Origin: Perlucidibaca aquatica
GTDB taxonomy: Bacteria; Pseudomonadota; Gammaproteobacteria; Pseudomonadales; Moraxellaceae
Assembly: GCF_001676655.1 (NCBI RefSeq)
Contig: NZ_LZDB01000001.1
Span: forward strand, 1-64,000
Direction of reading: 5' to 3'
DNA length: 64,000 nt
Shown here: positions 1-9,553 of the stretch, piece after piece
How positions within the stretch are numbered: the first letter of the stretch is position 1
How the letters are laid out: every line of letters starts with the position of its first letter
Position numbers and translations under genes: made by a program
Notes under the pieces: generated by a model
Database searches by the model: none
The model's input: the letters and a program-made list of their open reading frames with translations, nothing else
What the model was told of the DNA's origin: nothing

Positions 1-7
1 GGGGCGC

Positions 8-35
8 ATTATAGGGATGCCAAACGAGGTGTCAA
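8..35 (-). promoter_or_regulatory. rRNA-operon-type sigma-70 promoter pointing out of the left edge
   Basis: Read on the minus strand there is a perfect -35 TTGACA (30-35), a 16-bp spacer and a perfect -10 TATAAT (8-13), followed by a GC-rich discriminator GCGCCCC. A GCGC-type discriminator is typical of stringently controlled stable-RNA promoters that respond to ppGpp/DksA. tyrS lies just upstream on the same strand, and in Pseudomonas tyrS is followed by a 16S rRNA operon. The 16S gene itself would lie beyond base 1 and is not seen. Promoter identity is direct from sequence; the rrn assignment is inference. Confidence 0.8.
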
Positions 36-111
36 ACACCTTTTCACGAAACCTTCATCGTTCGCTCACTTTTCCGTCAAAAACGAACGAATCGTGTGTT
101 TCATAAACGAT

Positions 112-1311
112 TTACGACACGACAACCTTAGCAATCGCTTTCTTGCCCGCTTGAATGACATGGCTGTCACCCGCTTTCATAGCAAAGCCCTCCGGCGCAG
201 GCTGACCATCAACAAAGACGGCCTTACGCTGAATCACGTCTTTTGCTGCTGCAGAGTTCTTGGTTAAACCTGCACGATTCAACACGGCCACCAAATGAAT
301 TTGCGACTCACCTTCTAGAAGGGAGATCGCCACGTCCGGCACATCAGCGGGAATCTCGCCTTTCTGCAGTACGTTGCCTGCTGCCTTGTGTGCACTAGCG
401 GCTGCTTCTTCAGAGTGGAAACGGGTAATGATCTCTTCTGCGAGAAGGCGCTTAACTTCTTGCGGATTTCGTCCGGCCTCGACATCGGCTTGCAGCTGCG
501 CAACTGCTTCAACGGTTTTAAAGCTCAGCAGCTCGAAGTAACGCCACATCACACTATCGGGAATCGACAACAGCTTTTGGTACATCTCCCCGGGCGAGTC
601 CGTGACGCCGACGTAGTTACCCAAGGACTTGGACATTTTCTGCACGCCATCCAGACCTTCAAGAATGGGAACCGTGATACAGATTTGCGCGGGCTGACCA
701 TGACGGGCCTGCAAGGTTCGGCCCATTAATAGATTGAACTTCTGATCGGTGCCGCCCAGCTCCACATCCGCTTCTAGTGCAACGGAGTCATAGCCCTGCA
801 AAAGAGGGTACAAAAACTCATGAATGGAAATGGGCTGCTGTGCTGCGAAGCGCTTACTAAAGTCATCGCGCTCCATCATCCGGGTTACGGTGTACTGCGC
901 CGCGAGCTGAATCATGTCGGCAGCAGATTTTTTGCCCATCCATTCCGAATTGAAGACCACCCGTGTTTTCGCAGGATCTAAAATCTTAAAGACCTGCTCG
1001 GCGTAGGACTTGGCGTTCTCTGCCACCTGCTCGGCAGTGAGCGGCTTGCGTGTCACATTTTTGCCGGTCGGGTCGCCAATCATGCCCGTGAAGTCGCCGA
1101 TCAAGAAAATGACTTCATGCCCGAGGTCTTGAAATACCCTGAGCTTGTTAATCAATACGGTATGCCCTAAGTGCAAATCAGGTGCCGTTGGATCAAAGCC
1201 AGCCTTAACTCTCAGTGGCCGACCTGTCTTTAATCGAGCTAACAGCTCATCGACTTGAATGATTTCTTCTGTACCGCGCTGAATTCGGGCGAGTTGCTGT
1301 TCCGGTGTCAT
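112..1311 (-). CDS. tyrS: tyrosyl-tRNA synthetase
   Basis: Cytosolic class I aminoacyl-tRNA synthetase that charges tRNA-Tyr with tyrosine. The 399-residue protein carries the HLGH signature at residues 47-50 and the KMSKS loop at 225-229, with a C-terminal S4-like RNA-binding domain (about 335-399). Length and the KMSKS spacing fit the shorter TyrZ-like bacterial subgroup found in Pseudomonas and Acinetobacter. The ATG at 1311 gives the family N-terminus. It is divergent from anmK with 118 bp between them, and the rRNA-type promoter at 8-35 follows its stop on the same strand. No terminator is apparent between them. Confidence 0.97.
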   Translation of the reverse strand: MTPEQQLARIQRGTEEIIQVDELLARLKTGRPLRVKAGFDPTAPDLHLGHTVLINKLRVFQDLGHEVIFLIGDFTGMIGDPTGKNVTRKPLTAEQVAENAKSYAEQVFKILDPAKTRVVFNSEWMGKKSAADMIQLAAQYTVTRMMERDDFSKRFAAQQPISIHEFLYPLLQGYDSVALEADVELGGTDQKFNLLMGRTLQARHGQPAQICITVPILEGLDGVQKMSKSLGNYVGVTDSPGEMYQKLLSIPDSVMWRYFELLSFKTVEAVAQLQADVEAGRNPQEVKRLLAEEIITRFHSEEAAASAHKAAGNVLQKGEIPADVPDVAISLLEGESQIHLVAVLNRAGLTKNSAAAKDVIQRKAVFVDGQPAPEGFAMKAGDSHVIQAGKKAIAKVVVS

Positions 1312-1429
1312 TGCTTCTGCTCAAACAAAAATTTTCGCGATTCTATCACTGCTCATTCCGTGTGGCGTGATGTCGATTTCTTCCCAATACGGTAGGCTAA
1401 TCGCTCAGTGAATTGAGCTAGAGGCTGCT

Positions 1430-2569
1430 GTGAGTATTTTCATGGGCGTGATGTCGGGCACGAGTGTTGACGCAATAGATGTCGTGATTGCCGACTGGTC
1501 CCACCCTAGCCAGCCTGCGTTAATTGCACGAGTCAGTCAAAGCTGGCCCGAGGACCTGCGTGCAAACATTTTGGCCATGGCCAGCGGCCAACTGGAGTCC
1601 ATTGATGAGCTTGGCAAACTTGACCACCGCATTGCAGCAGAAACTGCTAAAGCATGCCTTAGCTGCCTCAATGAAGCTGGCCTAGCGGCCTCGCAAGTTA
1701 CTGCCATTGGTTTTCATGGCCAAACGATTCGGCATAGGCCGACATTCACGCCAGCCTTCACGCTACAGCTGGGTGACGCGAACACGCTGGCAGAGCAGAC
1801 AGGGATTGCTGTCGTCAGCGATTTCAGACGGCGCGACATGGCCGCAGGCGGACAAGGCGCCCCCCTGGTTCCAGCATTCCACGAACAGCTATTTGGCCAT
1901 CATGCGGATTGCACCGTGGTGCTTAATTTGGGCGGAATCGCCAATATCACGATCATTCCAGCGAAAGGTGCAGGACAACCAACAGTAGGGTTTGATACGG
2001 GACCCGCGAATATGTTGCTGGATGCGTGGTGCCAACAACACACCGGTAGGCCTTTCGATGAGGGCGGCCAATGGGCGAGCACAGGTCAGGTTGATAACGC
2101 CTTACTACACCGCCTGTTGCAGCATCCATTCTTTCAACAAGCAGCACCGAAAAGTACGGGGCGCGAGCAGTTTGGTTTGGACTGGCTTAATGCGCAGCTA
2201 GCAGACGAGGCCCGAGCAATCTCTGCAGCCGATATACAAGCCACCCTGACTGAACTGACCGCTCTCTCGGTCTGTCAGAGCATCACGCAAACCGCTAAAG
2301 CGGAGACAGGCGCGCTCGTGGTTTGTGGTGGCGGAGCCTTTAATGATTTTTTGCTGGCACGACTCGCCCAGAACTTACCGAATTGGCAGGTTGCGAGTAG
2401 TGCGCGTAAAGGCATAGACCCGCAATGCGTGGAGGCCTTGGCATTTGCTTGGTTGGCGCGACAGACTGTGCTGGGTTTGGCGGGCAACTTACCGGCGGTG
2501 ACAGGAGCGAAAGGCCCCCGCGTCTTGGGTGCCTATCATCCTGCCGGCTTAGGGCTAGTCATTGCTTAG
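1430..2569 (+). CDS. anmK: anhydro-N-acetylmuramic acid kinase
   Basis: Phosphorylates and opens 1,6-anhydro-MurNAc to MurNAc-6-phosphate in the cytosolic peptidoglycan recycling pathway. The 379-residue protein begins with the ATP-binding motif GVMSGTSVDAID (residues 6-17), has the GFHGQT segment near residue 95 and a C-terminal glycine-rich CGGGAFN motif. The start is GTG at 1430, preceded by AGAGG at a suitable distance. It converges with erpA, leaving only 7 bp between stops. In Pseudomonas a mepM-type M23 endopeptidase lies between anmK and tyrS; here there is none. Confidence 0.95.
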   Translation: MSIFMGVMSGTSVDAIDVVIADWSHPSQPALIARVSQSWPEDLRANILAMASGQLESIDELGKLDHRIAAETAKACLSCLNEAGLAASQVTAIGFHGQTIRHRPTFTPAFTLQLGDANTLAEQTGIAVVSDFRRRDMAAGGQGAPLVPAFHEQLFGHHADCTVVLNLGGIANITIIPAKGAGQPTVGFDTGPANMLLDAWCQQHTGRPFDEGGQWASTGQVDNALLHRLLQHPFFQQAAPKSTGREQFGLDWLNAQLADEARAISAADIQATLTELTALSVCQSITQTAKAETGALVVCGGGAFNDFLLARLAQNLPNWQVASSARKGIDPQCVEALAFAWLARQTVLGLAGNLPAVTGAKGPRVLGAYHPAGLGLVIA

Positions 2570-2576
2570 TCGTGGA

Positions 2577-2918
2577 TCAAATAGAAAACGAGGACCCACA
2601 GCCACACGTGGCCGTCGCGTTGGGGTTATGCACCACAAATTGCGACCCGTTCAAGCCTTCGACGTAATCAATTTCCGAGCCCACTAAATACTGAAAGCTC
2701 ATGGGATCAACCAGCATGGTGACATCGCCATTCAGAAATAAAGAGTCGCCCTCTTTTTCGGCCTCATCAAACGTAAAGCCGTAGGAAAAGCCCGAGCAAC
2801 CGCCACCTGTAATGTATACACGCAGTTTTAGGTTCTGATTGTCTTCACCAGCACGGAGTTTGCGTACCTTTTCGGCCGCCTTGTCACTCAGAACTAATGC
2901 CGCAGCTACATCACTCAT
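2577..2918 (-). CDS. erpA: iron-sulfur cluster insertion protein ErpA
   Basis: A-type carrier that delivers Fe-S clusters to apoproteins, for example the isoprenoid enzymes IspG and IspH. The 113-residue protein has the three invariant cysteines of the family: C41 in GGGCSGF and C105/C107 in the C-terminal CGCG motif. Length matches ErpA. It is convergent with anmK and is followed upstream on the same strand by the bactofilin gene, the order known in Pseudomonas. Confidence 0.95.
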   Translation of the reverse strand: MSDVAAALVLSDKAAEKVRKLRAGEDNQNLKLRVYITGGGCSGFSYGFTFDEAEKEGDSLFLNGDVTMLVDPMSFQYLVGSEIDYVEGLNGSQFVVHNPNATATCGCGSSFSI

Positions 2919-2990
2919 TCACCAACACCTTCGGAAATAAACTCAGCGGATTATGCCGTATAACCAAGCAAAGTAGTCAACTATTCACGC

Positions 2991-3380
2991 TTATGCCGCT
3001 GGCTCTTTCACCACACTCAGTGTTGGCTTGGTCATAGGCTGCATTAAGCCGGTGACCTGACCACCCAACATCATCTCTAAGCTGTGATAATTCACCGTGC
3101 CAAAGACCTGAGCCTCGCTCGCAAGCTCAAGATGCTCATGACAAGTCAAATTCCCGCGCACCACTCCGTTAATCACGGCATTGGCGACATCAATATCGCC
3201 GACGATTTCACCATGCAGATGCAAACAGCCATCCTTCGCGACCACCTGCCCCTCAATGCGACCTTCCACGTGCAGCGCACCTTGAAAGTGGATATCGCCC
3301 TGAATGCGAGCCTGCTTGCTGATAAAGCTATGGTCTTTATAGGCGGATAAATCCGTCTTTTTTTGCTTCGGGTTAAACAT
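2991..3380 (-). CDS. bactofilin family polymer-forming cytoskeletal protein
   Basis: A 129-residue bactofilin (DUF583): a right-handed beta-helix of repeated hydrophobic-glycine turns fills most of the chain, with a short charged N-terminal tail that may contact the membrane. Bactofilins self-assemble into filaments and often scaffold cell-wall enzymes. I chose the ATG at 3380 because TGAGG stands 6 bp before it; an upstream ATG at 3416 would overlap the preceding gene. The gene begins 14 bp after the DUF6776 stop, so the two are probably co-transcribed with argC. Confidence 0.88.
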   Translation of the reverse strand: MFNPKQKKTDLSAYKDHSFISKQARIQGDIHFQGALHVEGRIEGQVVAKDGCLHLHGEIVGDIDVANAVINGVVRGNLTCHEHLELASEAQVFGTVNYHSLEMMLGGQVTGLMQPMTKPTLSVVKEPAA

Positions 3381-3394
3381 AGAAAACCTCAAAA

Positions 3395-4090
3395 TTAGCG
3401 GGATTGGAGTTCCCACTTATACCGTCGACTGATCGAGCCAGCGGCACTACGAACCTGAATGTCCACGCGCTCAGGAACGAAACCCGCAGGTAACGTCCAC
3501 TCGCCACTGAACTGCTGATAATAACGAAATTGAAATCGAGGTGCAGGCATGTCTAACTTAATCACGCGGCCGCCCGCACTCGCGGTAGCAGAAACGGTCG
3601 CGCTGGTAGAAGAACCTGCCGCATTGCCACGAGTCACTAACAGACGATAGCGAACCTGTCCGGGACGCTTTGCAGGCAGCAACTCGAATTGCTCAATGGT
3701 CAATGAGTTTGCGCTGGATTGGGGAGCAGCCAGTCGCTTATAAAAAGCAATGCGATCTTCCAGCAACGCCAAGCTGGCGAGCAACTCCAAATTGTCTTCC
3801 TGCAGCCGTTCTGATCCCGCCTGAATGATGCTGCACTCTTTCAAACGAATGTCTGTCTGCAGCTCCATTGAGCGCAATTGCGTTGCACTGGATTTATTCA
3901 ATTGCGATAACTGTTTAGCAACACCTGCTGCGGACTGGTGCACAGACCATCGCCCCGCCATAAATGCCAGTAACACGCAAACCAGCGCCAGCAAAATATA
4001 GGCGGCACGGGTTGAAAGTTGCCGCAAAGGGCTGACAGGCACCAGCATAATGCGCTGCAAGCGATCACGGCGACGCGGAGGTCTGGCCAT
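3395..4090 (-). CDS. DUF6776 family membrane-anchored coiled-coil protein
   Basis: Protein of 231 residues of unknown function. A basic N-terminus (about 1-28) is followed by one transmembrane helix (about 29-47), a predicted coiled-coil (about 55-115) and a C-terminal beta-rich part (about 120-231), giving a single-span protein facing the periplasm. The ATG overlaps the argC stop by one base (TAATG), indicating translational coupling. The bactofilin gene follows immediately, so it may be a membrane partner of that filament; this is inference from neighbourhood only. Confidence 0.8.
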   Translation of the reverse strand: MARPPRRRDRLQRIMLVPVSPLRQLSTRAAYILLALVCVLLAFMAGRWSVHQSAAGVAKQLSQLNKSSATQLRSMELQTDIRLKECSIIQAGSERLQEDNLELLASLALLEDRIAFYKRLAAPQSSANSLTIEQFELLPAKRPGQVRYRLLVTRGNAAGSSTSATVSATASAGGRVIKLDMPAPRFQFRYYQQFSGEWTLPAGFVPERVDIQVRSAAGSISRRYKWELQSR

Positions 4091-5121
4091 TAGGGCAGCA
4101 ATCCAATGTGACGAAGCCCTTCGGACTCATCAAAACCAAAGACAATATTCATGTTTTGCACCGCCTGCCCGGCTGCACCCTTCACTAAGTTATCAATCAC
4201 GGAAAGAATGACAACGGTGTCGCCACCTTGTGGGCGAAACACAGACAGACGACAGGTATTGGCGCCTTTGACACTGCGTGTCTCGGGATGGCTACCCTGC
4301 GGCATCACATCCACAAAAGGTTCGTCGGCGTAGGCGGCTTCGTATAGCGCTTGCAAATCCACCGAGGTGTCGTTAACACGGGCATAAAGCGTGGCATGAA
4401 TCCCACGAATCATCGGGGTTAAATGAGGCACGAATGTCAGCCCGACGGGCGCGCCATTCGCCTGCGCCAAACCTTGACGGATTTCGGGTAGGTGCCGATG
4501 CCCAGGCACCCCATAGGCCTTAAAGCTTTCACTAGTCTCGCATAGCAAGCTATGGACTTCTGCCTTCCTGCCCGCACCAGAAACTCCCGACTTCACATCG
4601 GCAATTAAGCTTTGCGTGTCACACAAGCCCGCTTTGATGAGGGGCAAGAAGCCCAACTGAACGGCAGTGGGGTAACACCCTGGGTTAGCCACCAAGCGCG
4701 CCTGGCGGACGGCATCGCGGTTGACCTCGGGAAGACCATACACAGCTTCGGCCAGCAACTCAGGGCACGCGTGTGGCATGCCATACCATTGCGCCCACGT
4801 GTGCTCATCTTTGAGTCGAAAATCCGCAGCGAGATCAATGACCTTCACACCGGCCGCCAGAAGAGCGGGAACTTGCTGCATGGCAATACCGTTGGGCGTA
4901 GCAAAAAACACCACGTCACAGGCCAGCAAACTATCAAGATCGGGGGCACTAAAGGCCAGGTCTACGTGTCCACGCAAATTGGGAAACATGCTGGCAACCG
5001 GCAAGCCGGCATCACCACGCGAGGTGATGACTTTAATCCGAACCTGCGGATGCTGAGCCAGCAAGCGCAGCAACTCGACACCGGTGTAGCCAGTGCCCCC
5101 GACAATTCCCACGTTAATCAT
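4090..5121 (-). CDS. argC: N-acetyl-gamma-glutamyl-phosphate reductase
   Basis: NADPH-dependent third step of arginine synthesis, reducing N-acetylglutamyl phosphate to the semialdehyde. The 343-residue protein has the nucleotide-binding GGTGYTG at residues 8-14 and the catalytic cysteine C149 in NPGCYPT; a HRHLPEI segment with the catalytic histidine lies in the middle. Length matches the family. Its stop overlaps the start of the DUF6776 gene. hemJ lies divergently upstream, as in Pseudomonas. Confidence 0.97.
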   Translation of the reverse strand: MINVGIVGGTGYTGVELLRLLAQHPQVRIKVITSRGDAGLPVASMFPNLRGHVDLAFSAPDLDSLLACDVVFFATPNGIAMQQVPALLAAGVKVIDLAADFRLKDEHTWAQWYGMPHACPELLAEAVYGLPEVNRDAVRQARLVANPGCYPTAVQLGFLPLIKAGLCDTQSLIADVKSGVSGAGRKAEVHSLLCETSESFKAYGVPGHRHLPEIRQGLAQANGAPVGLTFVPHLTPMIRGIHATLYARVNDTSVDLQALYEAAYADEPFVDVMPQGSHPETRSVKGANTCRLSVFRPQGGDTVVILSVIDNLVKGAAGQAVQNMNIVFGFDESEGLRHIGLLP

Positions 5122-5281
5122 GCGACGATGACTCCAGAGTGCTCAACAGGGTGAGCTACGGCAAAATAATAGCGCGATTATCCGAGAAGCCCCGCTGAGG
5201 AGCAAACACTCCGTTCGGTCTTTGGCTAGTAGCCGCCCGTGCCGGATATTGGCAGACTGCGAGCTATCGAAGGAGAAAACT

Positions 5282-5704
5282 ATGCTGTGGTTAAAAGCGT
5301 TCCATATTATTGCCGTCGTTTGTTGGTTTGCAGGGCTTTTTTATCTGCCACGTTTGTTTGTTTACCATGTGCAAACGCTCGACGATGCGGGACATGAGCG
5401 CTTTGTTGTTATGGCTCGCAAGCTCTATCGCGGCATCATGTGGCCCTCGCTGGTACTAACCGTTGTGCTGGGCTTTGCCTTGCTCGTGGTTCAGTGGCCC
5501 GCCTGGCAAGGGCAAGGCTGGCTACATGCCAAATTAGTACTGGTGCTGGCTCTCATTATTTACCACCTAGCCTGTGGTCATTACCGTGTGCAACTCGCCG
5601 AGCGCCGATGCCAAAAGTCCCATGTATTTTTTCGCTTCTTTAATGAAGCGCCTGTGTTGGCCTTGGTGGCGATTGTCATCCTCGTTGTGGTGAAACCCTT
5701 CTGA
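5282..5704 (+). CDS. hemJ: protoporphyrinogen oxidase HemJ
   Basis: Inner-membrane haem-b protein that oxidises protoporphyrinogen IX to protoporphyrin IX, the step performed by HemG in E. coli. The 140-residue protein has four membrane segments, the conserved N-terminal histidine (H8 in AFHIIA), the LPRLFVYH segment and a LxxKLxL...YH stretch near residues 82-96. The ATG at 5282 follows AAGGAG by about 7 bp; an upstream in-frame start would add an implausible 20 residues. The TGATG overlap with thiD and the hemL gene downstream suggest one operon containing two haem-pathway enzymes. Confidence 0.88.
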   Translation: MLWLKAFHIIAVVCWFAGLFYLPRLFVYHVQTLDDAGHERFVVMARKLYRGIMWPSLVLTVVLGFALLVVQWPAWQGQGWLHAKLVLVLALIIYHLACGHYRVQLAERRCQKSHVFFRFFNEAPVLALVAIVILVVVKPF

Positions 5705-6489
5705 TGCGCCCGGTCACGTTATGCTTTTCGGGGCTAGACCCCTCGGGTGGCGCGGGCCTGCAGGCCGATATTGAGTCGATTTCAGCACTCGGTGGCCATG
5801 CTGCCGTTATTGCGACCGCACTGACCGTTCAGGACAGCCAACGCGTTTACGACTTCCAACTCACGGCCCCCGAATTTATGCGCGAACAGGCGTTGCGCGT
5901 CTTAGCCGACCTCCCCGTGGCGTGCATTAAATTGGGCATGCTGGGCTCAGCGGCGGCCGCGCGCACCGTCTTCGAAAGTCTCCATGCGTTCCGCCACCTG
6001 CCTGTTGTGTTAGACCCTGTGTTATCAGCAAATTCCGGGGGGAATTTGGCGCAACAAGACCTGCGCGACGCTCTGCTTGCCGCACTTCCTTTAACGACCA
6101 TCATCACCCCCAACTCGGTAGAAGCGCGACTTCTCGCCGGTTGTGACGACCTCACTGAAGCCGTTGCGCGGCTCACCGAGGTCGGCGCCGAAAACATTTG
6201 GTTAAAAGGAGGGCACGAGCCCGGCGACCAGCTCATCAACCGTTTATATTGCAAAGGCGAACTAATGTTGAGGAGCAGCCTGCCTCGTCTTGAAGGCGAG
6301 TTTCACGGCTCGGGCTGCACATTGGCCGCGGCACTCGCCGCAGGCTTAGCGTCTGGCATGCCGTTGTTGGCCGCCGTTGAGCAGAGTCAACACTTTGTCA
6401 CCGCAGCCCTAACGAAGGCCGATCGACCGCGCAATCAGGGTCAATGGCTACCTCGTCGCATTCATTCCGTGTGGAATGCCAACTCGTGA
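5704..6489 (+). CDS. thiD: hydroxymethylpyrimidine/phosphomethylpyrimidine kinase
   Basis: Ribokinase-fold enzyme that phosphorylates HMP and HMP-P to HMP-PP for thiamine assembly. The 261-residue protein opens with the substrate-binding SGLDPSGGAGLQAD motif (residues 9-22) and ends with the GSGCTLAAA anion-hole and catalytic region near residue 200. The ATG overlaps the hemJ stop by one base, and the thiE start overlaps its own stop. The product feeds directly into ThiE, encoded next. Confidence 0.95.
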   Translation: MRPVTLCFSGLDPSGGAGLQADIESISALGGHAAVIATALTVQDSQRVYDFQLTAPEFMREQALRVLADLPVACIKLGMLGSAAAARTVFESLHAFRHLPVVLDPVLSANSGGNLAQQDLRDALLAALPLTTIITPNSVEARLLAGCDDLTEAVARLTEVGAENIWLKGGHEPGDQLINRLYCKGELMLRSSLPRLEGEFHGSGCTLAAALAAGLASGMPLLAAVEQSQHFVTAALTKADRPRNQGQWLPRRIHSVWNANS

Positions 6490-7130
6490 TCCAAGGTCTG
6501 TACGCCATCACGGATTCACAACTCGGCGATCACTTGTTGGCTTCGGTGGCTGCCGCGCTCGCTGGGGGAGCGCGCGTCGTGCAATACCGAGACAAAATAG
6601 CAGACCGTCTTAACCCTGCCGATTTTGAGCGCGAACTGACGCGTCGGCTGGACGAGGCTTCGGCCCTACTCGCGCTGTGTCGCCAATATCAAGTTCCGCT
6701 ACTCATTAATGATGATGTTGAGCTGGCTGCCCGCATTTCTGCCGACGGCGTTCACCTCGGGCAGAGCGATGGTCAGGTTGCCACCGCAAGGGCCCGCTTA
6801 GGCGAGCACGCCATCATTGGCGTGACCTGTCATAACCGTATTGAGTTAGCTCTACAAGCCGTACGTGACGGAGCAAGCTATGTCGCGTTCGGCGCCGTAT
6901 TTGCCTCAGCCACAAAACCCCAGGCACAGCTTTGTTCGCTCGCCACGCTGCGTGCGGCGCGAGCACAATTAACCTTACCTTTAGTAGCGATAGGCGGCAT
7001 TACGCCGGATAATGTGGCATCCGTTATTAACGCTGGCGCTGATGCGGTTGCGGTCATCGCCAACCTTTGGCAAGCCCCCGACATACGCCAACGCGCACAA
7101 CAATTTTCTCAGGAGTTTATTCAGCCATGA
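6486..7130 (+). CDS. thiE: thiamine-phosphate synthase
   Basis: TIM-barrel enzyme that joins HMP-PP and thiazole phosphate into thiamine monophosphate. The 214-residue protein starts with GLYAITD, contains VQYRDK, the LLINDD..LA and GVHLGQSD motifs, and a late VAIGGI phosphate-binding segment, all diagnostic. I chose GTG at 6486, which overlaps the thiD stop as GTGA; the ATG at 6444 would add 14 residues unlike the family. It overlaps the hemL start as ATGA. Confidence 0.93.
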   Translation: MIQGLYAITDSQLGDHLLASVAAALAGGARVVQYRDKIADRLNPADFERELTRRLDEASALLALCRQYQVPLLINDDVELAARISADGVHLGQSDGQVATARARLGEHAIIGVTCHNRIELALQAVRDGASYVAFGAVFASATKPQAQLCSLATLRAARAQLTLPLVAIGGITPDNVASVINAGADAVAVIANLWQAPDIRQRAQQFSQEFIQP

Positions 7131-8413
7131 CCAGCAATCGTTCCGATCGTTTATTCGCTGCTGCATGCGAGGTCATTCCCGGCGGCGTCAATTCGCCGGT
7201 ACGAGCGTTTCGTGGGGTCGGTGGCAATCCGGTATTTTTTGCCCGTGCTCAAGGCGCTTATTTATTTGACGCCGATGACCGCTGCTATATCGATTACGTC
7301 TGCTCTTGGGGGCCGGCGATTTTGGGTCATGCTCACCCGGAGGTGATTCGCGAAGTACAAGAGGCGGCCACACTCGGCCTCTCTTTTGGTGCGCCGACGG
7401 AAGTGGAAGTTGAAATGGCCACGCGCGTGCGTGAGTTAATGCCGAGCATGGAGCTGATCCGTATGGTCAGCTCCGGCACCGAAGCCACCATGAGCGCGAT
7501 TCGACTCGCACGTGGTTATACGGGCCGCGATGTCTTGGTGAAGTTTGAGGGCTGCTATCACGGGCACTCCGATTCCTTGTTGGTTAAAGCGGGTTCCGGC
7601 GCGCTCACGCTCGGTGTCCCCAGCTCGGCCGGCGTACCCGACAGCCTCGCGGTCCATACCATTACCCTGCCCTACAACGACTTGGCGAGCGCTCAAGCCT
7701 TCTTTGCTGAGCGAGGGCATGAAGTGGCCTGTGTCATCGTAGAGCCGGTCGCGGGCAACATGAACTTGATTCCACCGCTGCCGGGCTTCCTGCAGGGCTT
7801 GCGTGAGATCTGTGATCGCTCCGGTGCAGTTCTCATTTTTGATGAGGTGATGACAGGTTTTCGTGTGGCCTTAGGTGGTGCTCAAGCTCTTTATGGTGTG
7901 ACACCCGATTTAACCACCTTGGGCAAAATTATTGGCGGTGGCATGCCGGTCGGCGCCTTTGGCGGCAAGCGTGACATCATGGAATGCATCGCGCCTCTGG
8001 GCCCGGTGTATCAAGCCGGCACCCTGTCGGGCAACCCCATTGCCATGCGCGCTGGCCTCATGACATTAAAGCTCATTAGCCAGCCCGGCTTTCATGAGCA
8101 ATTAAGTGCCAATACGCGCGCACTTTGTGACGGCCTAGAAGCTGCTGGGCGCGCCGCGGGCGTGGCCATCACCACGCATCAAGTGGGTGGCATGTTCGGT
8201 ATCTTCTTTAATGACAAACCGGTGTGGTCTTACAGCGATACGATGGCCTGCGATGTCGAGCACTTCAAACGCTTTTTCCATGCCATGTTAGAAGAAGGCA
8301 TTTATTTAGCCCCCTCGGCATTTGAAGCCGGCTTTGTCTCCATTGCACACACCAGTGCCGACATTGCCAATACCATCGCTGCCGCCGAGCGTGCCCTGCT
8401 GGCCACCCGCTAA
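7127..8413 (+). CDS. hemL: glutamate-1-semialdehyde 2,1-aminomutase
   Basis: PLP-dependent enzyme that makes 5-aminolevulinate from glutamate semialdehyde, the entry to C5-pathway tetrapyrrole synthesis. The 428-residue protein has the family opening ([19 protein letters not shown]), the [12 protein letters not shown] phosphate-binding stretch, FDEVMTGFR, and the PLP lysine K267 in [12 protein letters not shown]. The ATG at 7127 overlaps the thiE stop, with CAGGAG upstream. Placement with hemJ links an early and a late haem-pathway step in one transcript. Confidence 0.97.
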   Translation: MTSNRSDRLFAAACEVIPGGVNSPVRAFRGVGGNPVFFARAQGAYLFDADDRCYIDYVCSWGPAILGHAHPEVIREVQEAATLGLSFGAPTEVEVEMATRVRELMPSMELIRMVSSGTEATMSAIRLARGYTGRDVLVKFEGCYHGHSDSLLVKAGSGALTLGVPSSAGVPDSLAVHTITLPYNDLASAQAFFAERGHEVACVIVEPVAGNMNLIPPLPGFLQGLREICDRSGAVLIFDEVMTGFRVALGGAQALYGVTPDLTTLGKIIGGGMPVGAFGGKRDIMECIAPLGPVYQAGTLSGNPIAMRAGLMTLKLISQPGFHEQLSANTRALCDGLEAAGRAAGVAITTHQVGGMFGIFFNDKPVWSYSDTMACDVEHFKRFFHAMLEEGIYLAPSAFEAGFVSIAHTSADIANTIAAAERALLATR

Positions 8414-9553
8414 ATGATACGCCGGCCGCTGCTCTGGGCGCTGACACTGTCAGCGTTCGTGCACGCGTGCTGGTTCATTGATATCAATGTGTCGTGGCCT
8501 TGGCAAAAGGCTGCGGTCGATGAAGTAGTGGAGCGGAAAAAAGCAGAGGCCGTTAAACGCGTGAGGCTGGCCGCCAAGCCGGTAACGCAACGCAACGCAG
8601 TGATGCAAGTCACTTTGCTAAATGCTGTGTCCCCTACCGTCTCCTCACCCACATCGCCGCTCAAGGCAGCGCCTCCGACGCCCGCTGATAGCGTCAATGC
8701 AGCACCCTCTGCGGCCCCTCCTTCACCGGAGCAAACCTCGACGCCTGTGATCGCAGCCCCCGAACCTGACCTCACGTTTCCATTGTCTGTTTTGGCAAAG
8801 CAGCGCGCCCACTACTATGGCTTCACCATGGATTTAAGTCAGCAATGGCTCATGGAAGGCACGCGCTATGTCATTCGCAATGAAGCTCGAAAATTCGGCT
8901 TCAAAGCGGAGATTTTGAGTGAGGGCAACGTCGCTGTTGATGGCTTGCAGCCTGAGCGTTACCAACTTTCGTTGAACAACACACTGCGCAACTTCGCCCA
9001 CTTTGATCGCGCGCAGAATCAGCTACTGCACGGCAAAGCGGGCAACCCGAAAGTCGCACCACTCACGGCCGATATGCAAGACATGGCCAGCCTTCCGTTT
9101 CATGTGGCGGTCACGTATGAAGGCACGGCTGACCGTAAATTAATGGTCACCACGGGCAGCTCGGTGTACGAAATTACCTTGCGCGTCGTGGCGGAAGAGA
9201 CCCTGAAACTGCCAGGTGGCACGGTGAAAACCATACACCTGCAAGGCAATCGGACACGCAACGATGGCACGCGCCAAGAAGGCTACAATATTTGGCTGGC
9301 GCCGGCTTATCGCAACTTCCCTGTGCGCTTTAGCGGACCAGACAGCAAGGGGAATTTGCTGGAGATGTCGGTCAGCTCACTGGCTTTTGATGGCAAAAAT
9401 GTATTTGGCAGCGATCTGCCGGCACTACCCGACAACGACGTACTCGAAGGTATCCCAGCGCAATTACAATCAGATCACTTGAACGACGCTGCCCCACCGC
9501 CTGTGACACCGCCCGCGCCCGAGCAAGTCGCACAGCCCCTAGCGCCGGAATAA
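8414..9553 (+). CDS. DUF3108 domain-containing protein
   Basis: Protein of 379 residues starting directly after the hemL stop. An N-terminal hydrophobic segment (about 5-25) looks like a signal anchor, followed by a charged stretch and a proline/alanine/serine-rich linker (about 70-115); the rest (about 120-355) resembles the DUF3108 beta-rich domain seen in periplasmic proteins. The C-terminus is again proline-rich. Function unknown; secretion to the periplasm is inferred. It overlaps the convergent mrcB gene by 15 bp. Confidence 0.75.
   Translation: MIRRPLLWALTLSAFVHACWFIDINVSWPWQKAAVDEVVERKKAEAVKRVRLAAKPVTQRNAVMQVTLLNAVSPTVSSPTSPLKAAPPTPADSVNAAPSAAPPSPEQTSTPVIAAPEPDLTFPLSVLAKQRAHYYGFTMDLSQQWLMEGTRYVIRNEARKFGFKAEILSEGNVAVDGLQPERYQLSLNNTLRNFAHFDRAQNQLLHGKAGNPKVAPLTADMQDMASLPFHVAVTYEGTADRKLMVTTGSSVYEITLRVVAEETLKLPGGTVKTIHLQGNRTRNDGTRQEGYNIWLAPAYRNFPVRFSGPDSKGNLLEMSVSSLAFDGKNVFGSDLPALPDNDVLEGIPAQLQSDHLNDAAPPPVTPPAPEQVAQPLAPE

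Noticed and set aside
5122-7130. TPP riboswitch or haem-responsive leader before the hemJ-thiD-thiE operon
   Set aside because: thiD and thiE overlap their upstream genes, leaving no leader of their own, and the 160 bp before hemJ show no TPP-riboswitch core.
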